A stretch of DNA of 64,000 bases from the NCBI RefSeq assembly GCF_000192795.1, contig NW_007360614.1, positions 62,001 to 126,000 on the forward strand, written 5' to 3'. Within the stretch, counting starts at the first letter, position 1. Every line of letters begins with the position of its first letter. A program made the translations under genes and the position numbers. The notes under the pieces are model-generated. The model did not search any database, was not told the origin of the DNA, and saw only the letters and a list, made by a program, of their open reading frames with translations. This DNA comes from Vavraia culicis subsp. floridensis. Taxonomy: Eukaryota; Microsporidia; Pleistophoridae. Below are positions 31,608-41,203 of this stretch, piece by piece.

Positions 31608-32017
31608 CGGAGATGCTAAGAATGGATAACTTGCCAGATAATCAGGTCACGCTTTGCGTTAATATATTGCACTTCCCCCCAGACAAGTAGAGTCGTAACG
31701 ATGCATTCTTTTAGAAACACAAAGCATGAATTTTGATGAAACGATGTGTTTTAAACGGCAGTTTCAGTTAGCAATCGTTGAATAAAGTCCTTTGCCGCTT
31801 TTAATAAAGAAATAAAGTCCCTCGTTTTTGAACTGTGGCTTGTTAAACGTTTAAAGTGCCAATAGTAAAACATTGTGTTGGATGTTTTGGGTTTACAATT
31901 AACACTTCGTTGACAGATCAGTTCGACACGATAATGTGCAAAACATGATATTTTAAACGTTGTTATCTATGTTTCCACGGTTAGAACCGGTATTTATTGA
32001 AAGTATTCACACTAAAA
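31608..32017. other. Intergenic, no gene seen
   Basis: Spacer between two same-strand secreted-protein genes. Contains AATAAAG-type 3' signals at about 31780-31820. Confidence 0.5.
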
Positions 32018-32374
32018 ATGCTAATGCTTTTTCTGTTTATGGGACTCATCATGTCTTTGGCATCTTCAGTATACAGAGGTGAAGGAGGTGATTACCGTGG
32101 GAGACATATCGATCTCAGAGATATACGTAGCAAACTAAATGTATATGATTCGGATGCAAAGAACGAGTACAATGAAGACCACACGAAGAGAAATGTTATC
32201 ATGGATAACGATACGTTTGATATGTTTTTCCGTCCGGATGAAGGAGAAAAAAAAGAAGATGAATATATTCCAACGAAGGATGAATTAAAGGCAGAAGAAA
32301 ATATGAGAGAGTTTGAGGATGACAAGGACAAGTATCTCTCATTTTTGAGAAAAGAGTTTGGTATAACGAGGTAA
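32018..32374 (+). CDS. Secreted protein, W/F-motif family member 1
   Basis: 118 residues from the ATG at 32018; the open frame begins at an upstream TTG, but the ATG gives a compact signal peptide (MLMLFLFMGLIMSLASS). The mature protein is acidic and helical. It carries KRNVIMDNDTFDMFF in the middle and ends DKYLSFLRKEFGITR. Both motifs recur, diverged, in the proteins at 33679, 43481 and 45059 (for example TKRDTIIRNEVFDWML; RFLQWVKKKLGVQ). Function unknown. No CCC/GGG start signal. Confidence 0.72.
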   Translation: MLMLFLFMGLIMSLASSVYRGEGGDYRGRHIDLRDIRSKLNVYDSDAKNEYNEDHTKRNVIMDNDTFDMFFRPDEGEKKEDEYIPTKDELKAEENMREFEDDKDKYLSFLRKEFGITR

Positions 32375-32648
32375 AGCATGTTATCAAATAAAATATTTTG
32401 CCGTAATTCTGCAGCATGGTTCTAAGACAGGCAAAACTATACGGGCGATTACTTTTCTAAAACGTTGATAAACTGTCTATGGTGTTAATTTGGATCGATC
32501 AACTTGTAGAAACATTTAACGTCGGATATTTTTAACGTTGTGCTGACTGAAAGTCACTAATATCGTTTTGATACACCGATGCTGATGTGACTCTTCTAAC
32601 ATTACATTATATGCTGTATTTTGCAAATAACCATACGTTGTTACGGCC

Positions 32649-33092
32649 ATGAATCTTATATTACGAGTTCTTTTATTCGTACCGGTAATATTAGCCTATA
32701 TAGGTGAATACGGTCGTTCCAGGATGGCAAGCATTTTACAAGAAAATAAACTCGCTTATAGCAGTTTGTTCCCCACAGAATGGAAAAACTCGAAAACAAA
32801 TGCAGCAGAAGAACGAGAAAACGAGGATATGCTCTCAAACATTTTAGCATCAGGCGGAAAGAGGGCATATAATGACTTGGTCGAGAAAATTCATGAGTTG
32901 GATCGAAATAACAGAAAGGCCAAGAAAGCGGACGAAAACGTTTTGAACTTAACATGTTGGATTTATGATGAAGATAATTGCACCAAAAAAAATAATAACA
33001 AAGAATTGAACGGAGTATTAGAGTCAGATCCTGGTTTTCTCATGGAAAGAGCGAAACATTACGCTTATTTGGATCGGAAGTTCACAATATAG
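32649..33092 (+). CDS. Secreted protein, W/F-motif family member 2
   Basis: 147 residues with a clear signal peptide (MNLILRVLLFVPVILAYIG). The mature part is charged, with the motif NVLNLTCWIYDEDNCTKK at about 98-115, containing two N-glycosylation sequons (NLT, NCT) and a pair of cysteines that could bond. It ends HYAYLDRKFTI, the shortened counterpart of the FLxW tail in its neighbours. About 270 bases separate it from the preceding family member on the same strand. Function unknown. Confidence 0.72.
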   Translation: MNLILRVLLFVPVILAYIGEYGRSRMASILQENKLAYSSLFPTEWKNSKTNAAEERENEDMLSNILASGGKRAYNDLVEKIHELDRNNRKAKKADENVLNLTCWIYDEDNCTKKNNNKELNGVLESDPGFLMERAKHYAYLDRKFTI

Positions 33093-33678
33093 TAAAGAAT
33101 CGGTAGTACATGTTTTTAAAGCATATTTGTTGCCACGAATGTTGCATCTTCTCTCCTAGTGATTATCCCCAATTGTTGATGTATCGGTATGCAGTTCGTG
33201 ATAACACTGACCAAATAATTAGTTGTTGATAATCGATTTCTCATTAGCTTTTATTTTAATAACAATATCATGCTTAGGAATCTCTGGTACACCCAATATC
33301 TTACAATTTTGTCTTTATTCGACGTGTATAGAGAAAAAAACTTGATACTGGGATTCATCAACGAATTCACACATGACAATATTTAATAATCTCTATGTAC
33401 TTCTTTTAATATAATGAACATATTAGTTGCTGCAATTCCGAATTATAGTAATCTTAAAATATTTAGCTAATCTTTATTCTACAAACTATAGTTTATAGTT
33501 AAACTGCCATGTGCAGGTTTCAATGATGTGTGCACTACTACGTTACATTAGGTTCACGCTACAACTCCTACACGGTAAAAGCTGAAATGGTATGTTTTGG
33601 ATGTTACACACAGTTTTATGAGTGGGAAGTCATTTACAATACAACACATTGAATCAACCAAGATAGACAGTTTTAACC
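33093..33678. other. Intergenic, no gene seen
   Basis: AT-rich spacer between secreted-protein genes. The frame at 33597-33824 runs in another register over the next gene's 5' end and is not supported. Confidence 0.45.
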
Positions 33679-34269
33679 ATGTTTGTATTAGCATATCGGT
33701 GTTTAAATACACTTCCAGCATTTTTATTCGCGAACATGTTCCTTTTTATTGCTTTTGCAAACACATACAACCATTTGCACACTCCCAAAAACGTGGATTG
33801 GGCTTCTATGATGAGCTTAAATGATAATAGGAGTGTAGAAGATTGGAGGGCGTTGGAAGATATCACGCAAGACTATACTCCGGAGATCCCAAAAAATCAG
33901 AACAAGCAAAATGTTAGAGAAATGCAAGAAGCTGATTTTAACGAAAACTACAATCCCGACTACACCAAGCGTGATACCATAATAAGGAATGAAGTGTTTG
34001 ATTGGATGCTCAGCAAAAACGATTTTAGTCCGGTAGAGCATGAAATAAAGAATATGATACGGAAAGATCACGAAGACTACAAAAATACCTTAGCTGAAAT
34101 TGGCATACTCCCAAACATAGACTATTTGAACGAAATGCAAGCGGCTTTAAACGATAAAGATGTAGGTCCGGAACAGAAGGAAGAAATTGCACATAATATT
34201 GAGGTTCAAAAGCAAAAGAATTTTCTCCTAAACAGGTTTGAAGGTGATTCGTACGATGATGTTGATTAA
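33679..34269 (+). CDS. Secreted protein, W/F-motif family member 3
   Basis: 196 residues. Two starts are possible: the ATG at 33679 and one at 33736, which would give a tighter signal peptide (MFLFIAFANTYNHLHT). The mature protein is acidic and helical. The pair TKRDTIIRNEVFDWML and EDYKNTLAEIGIL aligns with the two motifs of the protein at 32018; a further 60 residues, largely charged (ALNDKDVGPEQKEEIAHNI), extend beyond the second motif. No cysteines in the mature part. Function unknown. Confidence 0.7.
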   Translation: MFVLAYRCLNTLPAFLFANMFLFIAFANTYNHLHTPKNVDWASMMSLNDNRSVEDWRALEDITQDYTPEIPKNQNKQNVREMQEADFNENYNPDYTKRDTIIRNEVFDWMLSKNDFSPVEHEIKNMIRKDHEDYKNTLAEIGILPNIDYLNEMQAALNDKDVGPEQKEEIAHNIEVQKQKNFLLNRFEGDSYDDVD

Positions 34270-34680
34270 ATCGTTAATGCACTATTATAACCGGGTTGAA
34301 ACAGATAATTTTATATAAATTATTTGAAGCGAATGGTGGAACGCATTTTTTATTCGTAGTGGATATATTCTGCATACTAAGTGCTTGAAAAGCCTTTCAC
34401 TGTGACATACAGGATAGTAAACATAGACTATAGTATAAAAAGAACAACTAAAATTGAGTTTGGTTAAATAGTAGATTATGACACACGTACTATTTTTTCG
34501 GTGATAGAAAAGTGAAACACCATGTTTAACATATGTGTCAGATATTGGTGTTAAACGACTAATGTATTTATTTGTCTTATTGTTTTCAAATATACGGTAT
34601 CAAAAATTTTCTGAATTTGCTTTTTTGGTTATGCACACAAAACATAAATAGTAACTAGGTGTATTTATAGATTATCCGCA
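34270..34680. other. Intergenic, no gene seen
   Basis: AT-rich sequence between a secreted-protein gene and the first copy of a direct repeat. Confidence 0.45.
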
Positions 34681-35025
34681 TTTTATCAGATTCACCTGTA
34701 TAAATAAAAAGACAACTCGAAAGTTGATCGGTCAGTTTGAAAAGAACAAATTACCTGATCCTTCATAGGAAATCAAAGTTATTTTTTCTTATTTTTATGC
34801 GAAATAAATAGTTAAAAGTTATTATTTGATTCGTTTTTACAATATTTGTTCAGTCATCCCTTGCAAACAACATCAGAAGTACATGATTACCAAATGAAAT
34901 TAACTATTGTCCCCTACCAAAAGATCTAAAACAAATGAAAAAGAATGGTATGACATATGAAAAGAAGGAAGTATCGTTTAATAGCTAATCGAACTTTATT
35001 CTGTTTTGTTAACGGAAATATATTA
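34681..35025 (+). repeat. Diverged direct repeat, copy A
   Basis: Roughly 340 bases that align in the same direction with 37420-37760. The left end shares TATAAATAAAAAGACAA; the right end shares a 36-base block (34985-35020 against 37721-37756) with a single mismatch. Between them the similarity is patchy but collinear (for example ATGATTA.CAAAT). The two copies bracket the secreted gene at 35393-36961. Confidence 0.6.
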
Positions 35026-35210
35026 GTTAATATTACCATAATATTGGAAATATAGTTTGGTTTCTTCACTAATACTCGTTTATTTATCTCCTCATACAAC
35101 AACACCGAGATAAACATACTTTTCAGATTTGTAGGGATCGTTCACAGCGTCATAAGAAAGGAAAGGGCCATTAAAAGTGGTGTAGAAGGGCGTGCCTAGC
35201 CATAAACTGT

Positions 35211-35363
35211 TCAAAACAATCTCGTCATGTCAACGAAAAATAAGTTATTTTCATGGCGTACACAAACACCTTGTAGAACGAATGTATCTACCAACACCAT
35301 TTTCTTCGCTAGGTCCTTATCATCCATAAAAGCTCCTTTTCTACTAAAAGCAATACCATTCAT
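35211..35363 (-). CDS. Possible 50-residue frame downstream of the 522-aa gene
   Basis: ATG at 35363, stop at 35211. The text (MNGIAFSRKGAFMDDKDLAK ... FFVDMTRLF) looks protein-like, and the frame is open through the stop of the neighbouring gene, one base out of register. It may be the lost C-terminal end of that gene after a frameshift, or a separate micro-protein. There is no start signal and no signal peptide. Confidence 0.3.
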   Translation of the reverse strand: MNGIAFSRKGAFMDDKDLAKKMVLVDTFVLQGVCVRHENNLFFVDMTRLF

Positions 35364-35392
35364 ACGATAGTACAGATCTTTTATGTCGTCCC

Positions 35393-36961
35393 TTACTCCT
35401 CATCATTCACTTTGGTCTGCACGAAGACCTCCACTACAAACTGGTAGATTTTGTAGAACTTCAGTATCGCACCAGCAGCTACACGATCATTTACACCGCT
35501 GATACCTTTCATGATCTCCTTCTTCAGGTCGTCGCACCCAGTCTTAACCACATGTTCCGATGCAAGCATTCTTCTCATATTCATGCCAAACGCTCTTTTG
35601 AACTTTGGAAATAATGATTTAAGTACTTTCTGCAGCGGTATGTTTTCGTGCAGTGCTTTGCAGGTAATTTCTTGATCCCACGAATGTTTCATGGTAATAT
35701 TGGAAAAACGCAGTGCACCAAATAAATCTGTGGCAACAAAGAAGAATATGTCATAGAAGTTAGGCACTTCCTTTCCAATGCTCATCAGATACGCATACTC
35801 CAGCCTGCTGAAATAAACGTATTTACTGACTATATTTATGCCAGTATCAAGAGCAATCAGGAGTTCGCTGAGTAGCACATCTCTCACAAACAGGCGGGTG
35901 GCTATCAGTTCTGTGTTGTACTGTTGACGCATACTGCTGTAGTGCAGTAACCTGGGCAGGACAGCTTCTATCTTGCTAGCAATGTAAATTGAGATCAGCC
36001 TGGTTCTGATACAGATTTGCTGTGCATGTGTACGAAAGAGCGTGTATTGGTGATACACAGAGATAAACTCAGGAAACAGCGAAAGCTTGGCACAGAACCG
36101 TGTTTCGAAGAGAACATGCATCGAATATGCTTGTGCTACTGCAAGATGATTCATTATTTTACGGTAATTCCTGTTGCCTCTGTAAATAGTCATATCGATC
36201 CGAGTACACAATTCGAAAAATGCTTTTGATTGCTGAACATACAAATTATCATATTCTGCGTTCCTTCCAAACCATTCGTTGTGTGCAATTGATTGGTTTG
36301 TTGGTGTTGCTTGCTCTTGCACACCTTCGTTCGTGTTACATTCCTTTGTACCGATAAGACGAGCGAATACACACATAAGATCATGTATTAATGTGCACTT
36401 ATCCATTGTAATGCTCAGTTGAAGTATTTCATGCAGAATCTCTTCTATCTTCTGTACGTAATAGCACCTTGGCTGTTCTTTCATAATTTTCTCGCATTCC
36501 GCACTAAAACGTGCTATTTCGTGTTTCTTTTCTTTTCGATTTGCTTGTTTTAACACTAAAATATGCGACTTGCGGAATGAGTCTGCAAGTTTCAACAGTT
36601 CATTTCTTAGGCCGATGAAGTACAATCTTAGTGATTCGTCATTTTGTGATTTTCTAAGCATTTGTTCTACTTCATTAGAGTTGTAATCTCTAAAAGCATC
36701 TCCAAAAGATAACAATGCATGATATATCTTATTATATTTTGCTTTACCTTCTAACATATCGTTATGTTTTTCCCTAAATTCTTTCATACGCTCTATGTTA
36801 CTCATTATTGGTGTGTTATGATGTGTACTCCACACATAATCATTTCCACCATCTACTCCGCTATTCTCACCATATGCATTCGCCATATTTGCTAAGTCTC
36901 GTGCACCACCTTGAGATGCCCTGATCAAAGAAAGAATGAAGATAATCCAAAGACAATCCAT
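35393..36961 (-). CDS. Secreted helical protein (522 aa), function unknown
   Basis: 522 residues with an N-terminal signal peptide (MDCLWIIFILSLIRASQGG, cleavage near 19). The mature protein is almost entirely alpha-helical, with scattered single cysteines and no repeat or enzymatic motif that I recognise. Unlike the other secreted-protein genes here its ATG is immediately preceded on the minus strand by CCC (36962-36964), it lies on the opposite strand, and it is bracketed by two diverged direct repeats. A protein-like frame continues past its stop one base out of register (to 35211), so the C-terminus may have been shortened by a frameshift. Confidence 0.72.
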   Translation of the reverse strand: MDCLWIIFILSLIRASQGGARDLANMANAYGENSGVDGGNDYVWSTHHNTPIMSNIERMKEFREKHNDMLEGKAKYNKIYHALLSFGDAFRDYNSNEVEQMLRKSQNDESLRLYFIGLRNELLKLADSFRKSHILVLKQANRKEKKHEIARFSAECEKIMKEQPRCYYVQKIEEILHEILQLSITMDKCTLIHDLMCVFARLIGTKECNTNEGVQEQATPTNQSIAHNEWFGRNAEYDNLYVQQSKAFFELCTRIDMTIYRGNRNYRKIMNHLAVAQAYSMHVLFETRFCAKLSLFPEFISVYHQYTLFRTHAQQICIRTRLISIYIASKIEAVLPRLLHYSSMRQQYNTELIATRLFVRDVLLSELLIALDTGINIVSKYVYFSRLEYAYLMSIGKEVPNFYDIFFFVATDLFGALRFSNITMKHSWDQEITCKALHENIPLQKVLKSLFPKFKRAFGMNMRRMLASEHVVKTGCDDLKKEIMKGISGVNDRVAAGAILKFYKIYQFVVEVFVQTKVNDEE

Positions 36962-37419
36962 GGGATGGCACGCTGCTGAACATTAAATAGTTCCAACTTA
37001 TTGATAGACATGACAGTAATGCGAGATATGGTATGTCTATTGACACTTGAAATGCTGTCATAAACGATGTAAAAGTACTACTCTGTGTGTTTTGGTATAT
37101 GCGTACATTACTGTTCTGTAGAATGTAAATCGTGGTGTATTTTACCGATAACTTGGACTAAATCAGCATTCTACACGTCAAAAAATCATTTCTTAAAAGA
37201 GAAGAACAACAGCATAGAAGGATGTTTGTCAGAAATAGTACCACCATGCAACCAACTAATAAATCATTCTCATTCAGCAACGGTATTGAGTAAATGTTAT
37301 TGTTTGTTCATATTTTGTGATGTGAGAATATAAATAAATAACTTTTAGTGAAAAAGGAAAAATAATAAATCTGATTTACTAGAAAATTGCTAAATTGGCA
37401 ATGAGTGTTATGTTCACTC
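36962..37419. other. Intergenic, upstream of secreted gene
   Basis: Upstream region of the leftward secreted gene. An 82-codon frame (37085-37333, forward) lacks a start signal and is not supported. Confidence 0.4.
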
Positions 37420-37760
37420 TCTTGTATCATGTATTCATATAAATAAAAAGACAATTCAAATGTTCAGAAGTCGATTCTGTGAAACAAAAAATATGACCTT
37501 TTAGGAGAAATATAAAACTGCGCTTTCACTTTATACACGAAATATAATGTCTAAGTTTTTGTTCAATTCATTCTCTACATGAATGCTAGGCTGTTCTTTT
37601 CAACAACACCAAAATGATTTGATTATCAAATCAAAATTGATTCTTTATCTCGATTAAAAGAGTCAGAACAAGTAAAAAGTATAACATGGTATATTAAAGG
37701 AAAGAAGTACAGTTTAATAACTAATCGAACTTTATTCTGTTTTATTAACGGAAATAGCGT
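37420..37760 (+). repeat. Diverged direct repeat, copy B
   Basis: Second copy of the repeat at 34681-35025, same orientation, about 2.74 kb to the right. The 36-base block CTAATCGAACTTTATTCTGT... at 37721-37756 differs from copy A at one base. The remainder is more diverged. Confidence 0.6.
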
Positions 37761-39071
37761 AGCTAGTAAAAAAGTAAGTATTATTAATAATTATCAGTAG
37801 ATTAGCACAAACAACTTAGAATTATATCACATATAACTATCTATTTCTGAAGATTGAATAACACTTTAATATTACGAGTAGAAAATATGCAAGTTAAAAG
37901 TTGTAGAGATATTAACGATCATTGTGATGAATGAGATGGTGAACAGCTAGTTAAAGAGAAGATGATTGCTTGTAAATAGTATTGTATCTATGTGGTTTAC
38001 TTGAAGGACAGAACACAAATAGCACTTTTTATCGTTCCTTTCGAATTTTTTGAAAGTAAAATAAGGTACCACTGTAAAACTCATTATTTTTCGTACCATA
38101 TCAATATTTTTCTAGACTGTTATGCTCGTTAGCGTTTTCACACGCTTTCCTATACTACTGAACAATCCTTTGAGTCAATCCTGTTTTATTTTTTTTGGAA
38201 ATATCGATACCATTCGAATAATTAAGTTAATGCAACAAACCGGTTTTCGTAGAAATTTTCTAGCGTTATTGATATCCATTTTTACCGAAATATGAGTTCT
38301 CGCTGCTAAACACCTCTTGTTGATTTCATTTAGGGCATTCGCACGGTGTACTTTACTTAAATGATTTTTCATTCATTGAGTGCACAATTTTGACTATTTA
38401 AAACGAAAAGGTATTGGTAAATTCTGTTAAATTTTGTTTGGTTCAATTTTTTGGATGCATGATAATTTTATCTGGGCTATAAACAGAAATAATGTCGTCA
38501 TTTTGGTTCTATTTGTTCATAAAGTTCATACAAAAAGGCCTGGATCGCGAGATATTTTTACAACAATAGGTACAATCTGTCCTATAATCGAATTGTCTCG
38601 ATTAATTGTTTGAGGCTCAACCGCATGCGTCTTCGAAATTGCACTACTAGTTATCTTAGTTGGATATTGGCGGTTCGAAAACAGTCTCTATCGCAGAAAG
38701 CATGTGGACCCTAAATATTTTAACGTACAACCATGTCTATGTTTCAAATATTTTGAATTGATCAGAACGAAACCGAATTCATACGTTTGAGAGCAACTTG
38801 TTTTCCTCTATACGTTGTGGAACATAGTTGATTCAAACAAGTGTTTCAAATACAAGCATGGACCGTATGATTATGATGAAACCTTGGAACATGATTAACG
38901 AGCCTGAGAATTTTCGTAGAAAACACTTTTCTACAGAGACTAAAGCACGAATTATTTTGAAACAGGTCTAAATCAATAGGCCCACGGAATACAACAAATT
39001 GATAGCTGAAATAAAACATCTGTATCGCCTGAAAATATAAAAATAAATATCACATACTTTGACACATTTCT
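37761..39071. other. Intergenic with a Tc1/mariner-like relic
   Basis: Apart from the relic at 38101-38372, which has its own entry, this 1.3-kb stretch holds only short frames in AT-rich sequence. Confidence 0.45.
38101..38372 (-). pseudogene. Decayed Tc1/mariner-like transposase fragment
   Basis: On the minus strand 38372-38175 reads a 65-codon frame with VHRANALNEINKRCLAART followed by HISVKMDINNARKFLRK, which follows the Tc1 transposase pattern (second helix-turn-helix, then the K-P-x-I-S-x-K-N-x-x-x-R-x-x-F-A segment). Further on, 38154-38101 gives YRKACENANEHNSLEKY, resembling the later Tc1 stretch between the first and second catalytic aspartates. The register changes and stops show it is dead. 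No terminal inverted repeats found by eye. Confidence 0.42.
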
Positions 39072-39986
39072 ATGTTATGTATAGTTCTCCTTATTAACTT
39101 ATTATTAGCCATGCTTGTCAGATGTACAATGTCTGGATTCTCTAATGACGGTAATCCTGAAATATCTAAGCGATTCATCAGCTGGTTTTTCATGACAAAA
39201 TTGCCTATTATGTTCAGGACAAGATCTAAAACAGCAAGCATACAGACGAATACGGCTGTTGTTGACGATAAACCAAATGAACTTTCGGAAAATGAAGTGA
39301 TTAGGCAGTATAGAAAAAAGAAAAACAAAAAGAACATATTAGGAAATCCAATATTTGATGACAACGGAAATTTAATCATATTAAATCATAACAGGAAAGA
39401 TAACAATAATGTTAAGGATAGAGCTGGTAGAAGTGCCGACAATATGAAGAGAAATATTGCATCTGCCAGCACAGTATTTCATAGAAAAGTACCCGATGAT
39501 GAAAAAATAGTTCTTTTTAAACGACAAGATAAGCTTTTGCAGAATCCAAGAAAGCAGAAGCGAAACGATGTAGAAGGAGAATTATATACAGAATCTGTAT
39601 ATAGAGGAAACTTAAAAACAAAATTCAATAAAGACGAACAACGGGTTCACATTCAAGATCACAGTTCTTCGTCTGATAGTAGTACGACAAACTTTGATTC
39701 TTCACATTATGACGAACCCACGCGAGAGGAAACCTATTCAGTACCGCTTTCGGAAAGAGAAATGATTAACAAGTGCTATCAATCCAAACCACACGAAAGA
39801 AAAACATGTGAAATTTCAATGTATCAAATTCCAAATAGTGCGCAAATCAATCCTGCAGTTCCCATTAATGGATTGAACGACACAAGCCATTGCTTTGCTA
39901 TGCAGAATAATCGAGGGATTCGGAATTCTATCATTGAAGCACCTACATACACGGGTCGCAATGATGTAAATTTTAATAGTGAATAG
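39072..39986 (+). CDS. Secreted basic, low-complexity protein (304 aa)
   Basis: 304 residues with a signal peptide (MLCIVLLINLLLAMLVRC). The mature N-terminus has RFISWFFMTKL, which recalls the FLxW tail of the small secreted family, here at the front. The rest is hydrophilic and low in structure: basic blocks (YRKKKNKKN, PRKQKRND), a Ser/Asp run (HSSSSDSSTTNFDSS) and three cysteines near the C-terminus. Basic clusters could act as nuclear signals if the protein enters the host cell, but that is speculation. No family recognised; no CCC/GGG start signal. Confidence 0.65.
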   Translation: MLCIVLLINLLLAMLVRCTMSGFSNDGNPEISKRFISWFFMTKLPIMFRTRSKTASIQTNTAVVDDKPNELSENEVIRQYRKKKNKKNILGNPIFDDNGNLIILNHNRKDNNNVKDRAGRSADNMKRNIASASTVFHRKVPDDEKIVLFKRQDKLLQNPRKQKRNDVEGELYTESVYRGNLKTKFNKDEQRVHIQDHSSSSDSSTTNFDSSHYDEPTREETYSVPLSEREMINKCYQSKPHERKTCEISMYQIPNSAQINPAVPINGLNDTSHCFAMQNNRGIRNSIIEAPTYTGRNDVNFNSE

Positions 39987-40893
39987 TAAACGTACAACTA
40001 AGTAAAACGTATTTATGTCACGTTGGGTTTTAAGCCAGGCCGAAAGACCTCCATTTGTAACTTTCAAGGATTTAGCTTATTGTCCACGTCATGGTTAAAG
40101 TATGCTATTGAAGCAACTACAAGTAGAATAGTTAGTTCGAAGATCAGGTATGGAACCTTATATGATACAGAATGTGAAGCGAGTTCGGAATGATGTACTG
40201 AAACAATGATATGTGCGTGGTGCTTCGATGATAGATTAGTATTTATTGGAAAAGCCGAAATTGATGGTTCTGTACAACATGGATAGCTGTATTACACAGA
40301 ATATGTGTTGACTTCATACGAAAAATAATTTACGGGGTGTGATATTCTACGTTATGAGGTGCTGCACTATTGATTGAGGAAGGACTAAAACATGGACATT
40401 CAACGATAAAAGATTATTTTTGGTATGTTATATAGCCAGTTCTAGCCATATAATAAAACTATGAGATTTAAAGTGTATTTTTGCCAATACGAGAAAATCC
40501 AAAACATTTGCAGCGTATTGCTATGTGTGACCTGAATATCACATCATGATAGTGGTATTAATTCCATGTTTTAGGCACCGTAAGAATTTTATCCACTAAA
40601 AATGATCATATGCTCACAATTTGCTCGTCTGGTGTAGCCATACCTGGTGAGCTTCGGTTCAAACGGCTAGGAGGATGATATGATCTTCCAAACGCTAATT
40701 GATGCAAAACATGATATTTTTATGAGTTAATCGTACAACACCAAGAATTATCATAGTTCCGCAGCTTCACGGTTTTCTGCTTCGTAACCAAAATATACTA
40801 TTATGACAAAATATTTTCCTATCGTAGTAAGAATAATAATCCACGAAATGCGAGCTTTATAAACACAAAAGTTCAATTGATGCAACATTCACA
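39987..40893. other. Intergenic with transposase relic
   Basis: Contains the Tc1/mariner-like fragment at 40150-40440. No other supported feature. A T-loop-like GGTTCAAA near 40652 lacks pairing arms, so it is not a tRNA. Confidence 0.45.
40150..40440 (+). pseudogene. Decayed Tc1/mariner-like transposase fragment
   Basis: From ATG 40206 a forward frame reads MICAWCFDDRLVFIGKAEID, close to the Tc1/mariner strand VMVWGCFS...LVFIDG around the second catalytic aspartate. Just before it, one base out of register, stands NVKRVRNDVLKQ, which fits the preceding VKHGGG region. After a stop, TKTWTFND at about 40384-40407 resembles the WIFQQDN strand with the second Asp. Stops and frame changes mark it as a relic. 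Confidence 0.45.
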
Positions 40894-41166
40894 ATGCCCC
40901 AGGAGGATGAGCTCCAACGCTATCACGATGTAGTATCTAGAACGATCGTAGTGATACGGAAGACAGTTGTAAAACCTTTATATGGTCACAAAACACGAAT
41001 CAGTATTGCATATTGCCTAGCAAGTATTCTATCAGCTTTGAAAATATATTTTACTGTGTATGGAATTACTTCCATAAAGTCCGCACACAACATGCTGAAA
41101 AATAGAACAAGTTGTGTGTACAAATTAATTTGGGAGACAAATATGGGAACTCGATTTATTTACTGA
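40894..41166 (+). CDS. Doubtful 90-residue frame
   Basis: 90 residues from an ATG, soluble, with a central hydrophobic helix (ISIAYCLASILSALKIYF). The codon pattern looks coding at the 5' end, but I recognise no family, see no start signal, and it follows a transposase relic, so it may be a transposon remnant. Confidence 0.3.
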   Translation: MPQEDELQRYHDVVSRTIVVIRKTVVKPLYGHKTRISIAYCLASILSALKIYFTVYGITSIKSAHNMLKNRTSCVYKLIWETNMGTRFIY

Positions 41167-41203
41167 ACGTTAGATCAATACACATCTGTAAATTCGCTCG
41201 TGA

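Noticed and set aside
40640..40672. GGTTCAAACGG as a tRNA T-arm.
   Set aside because: The arms do not pair and no further cloverleaf parts are present.
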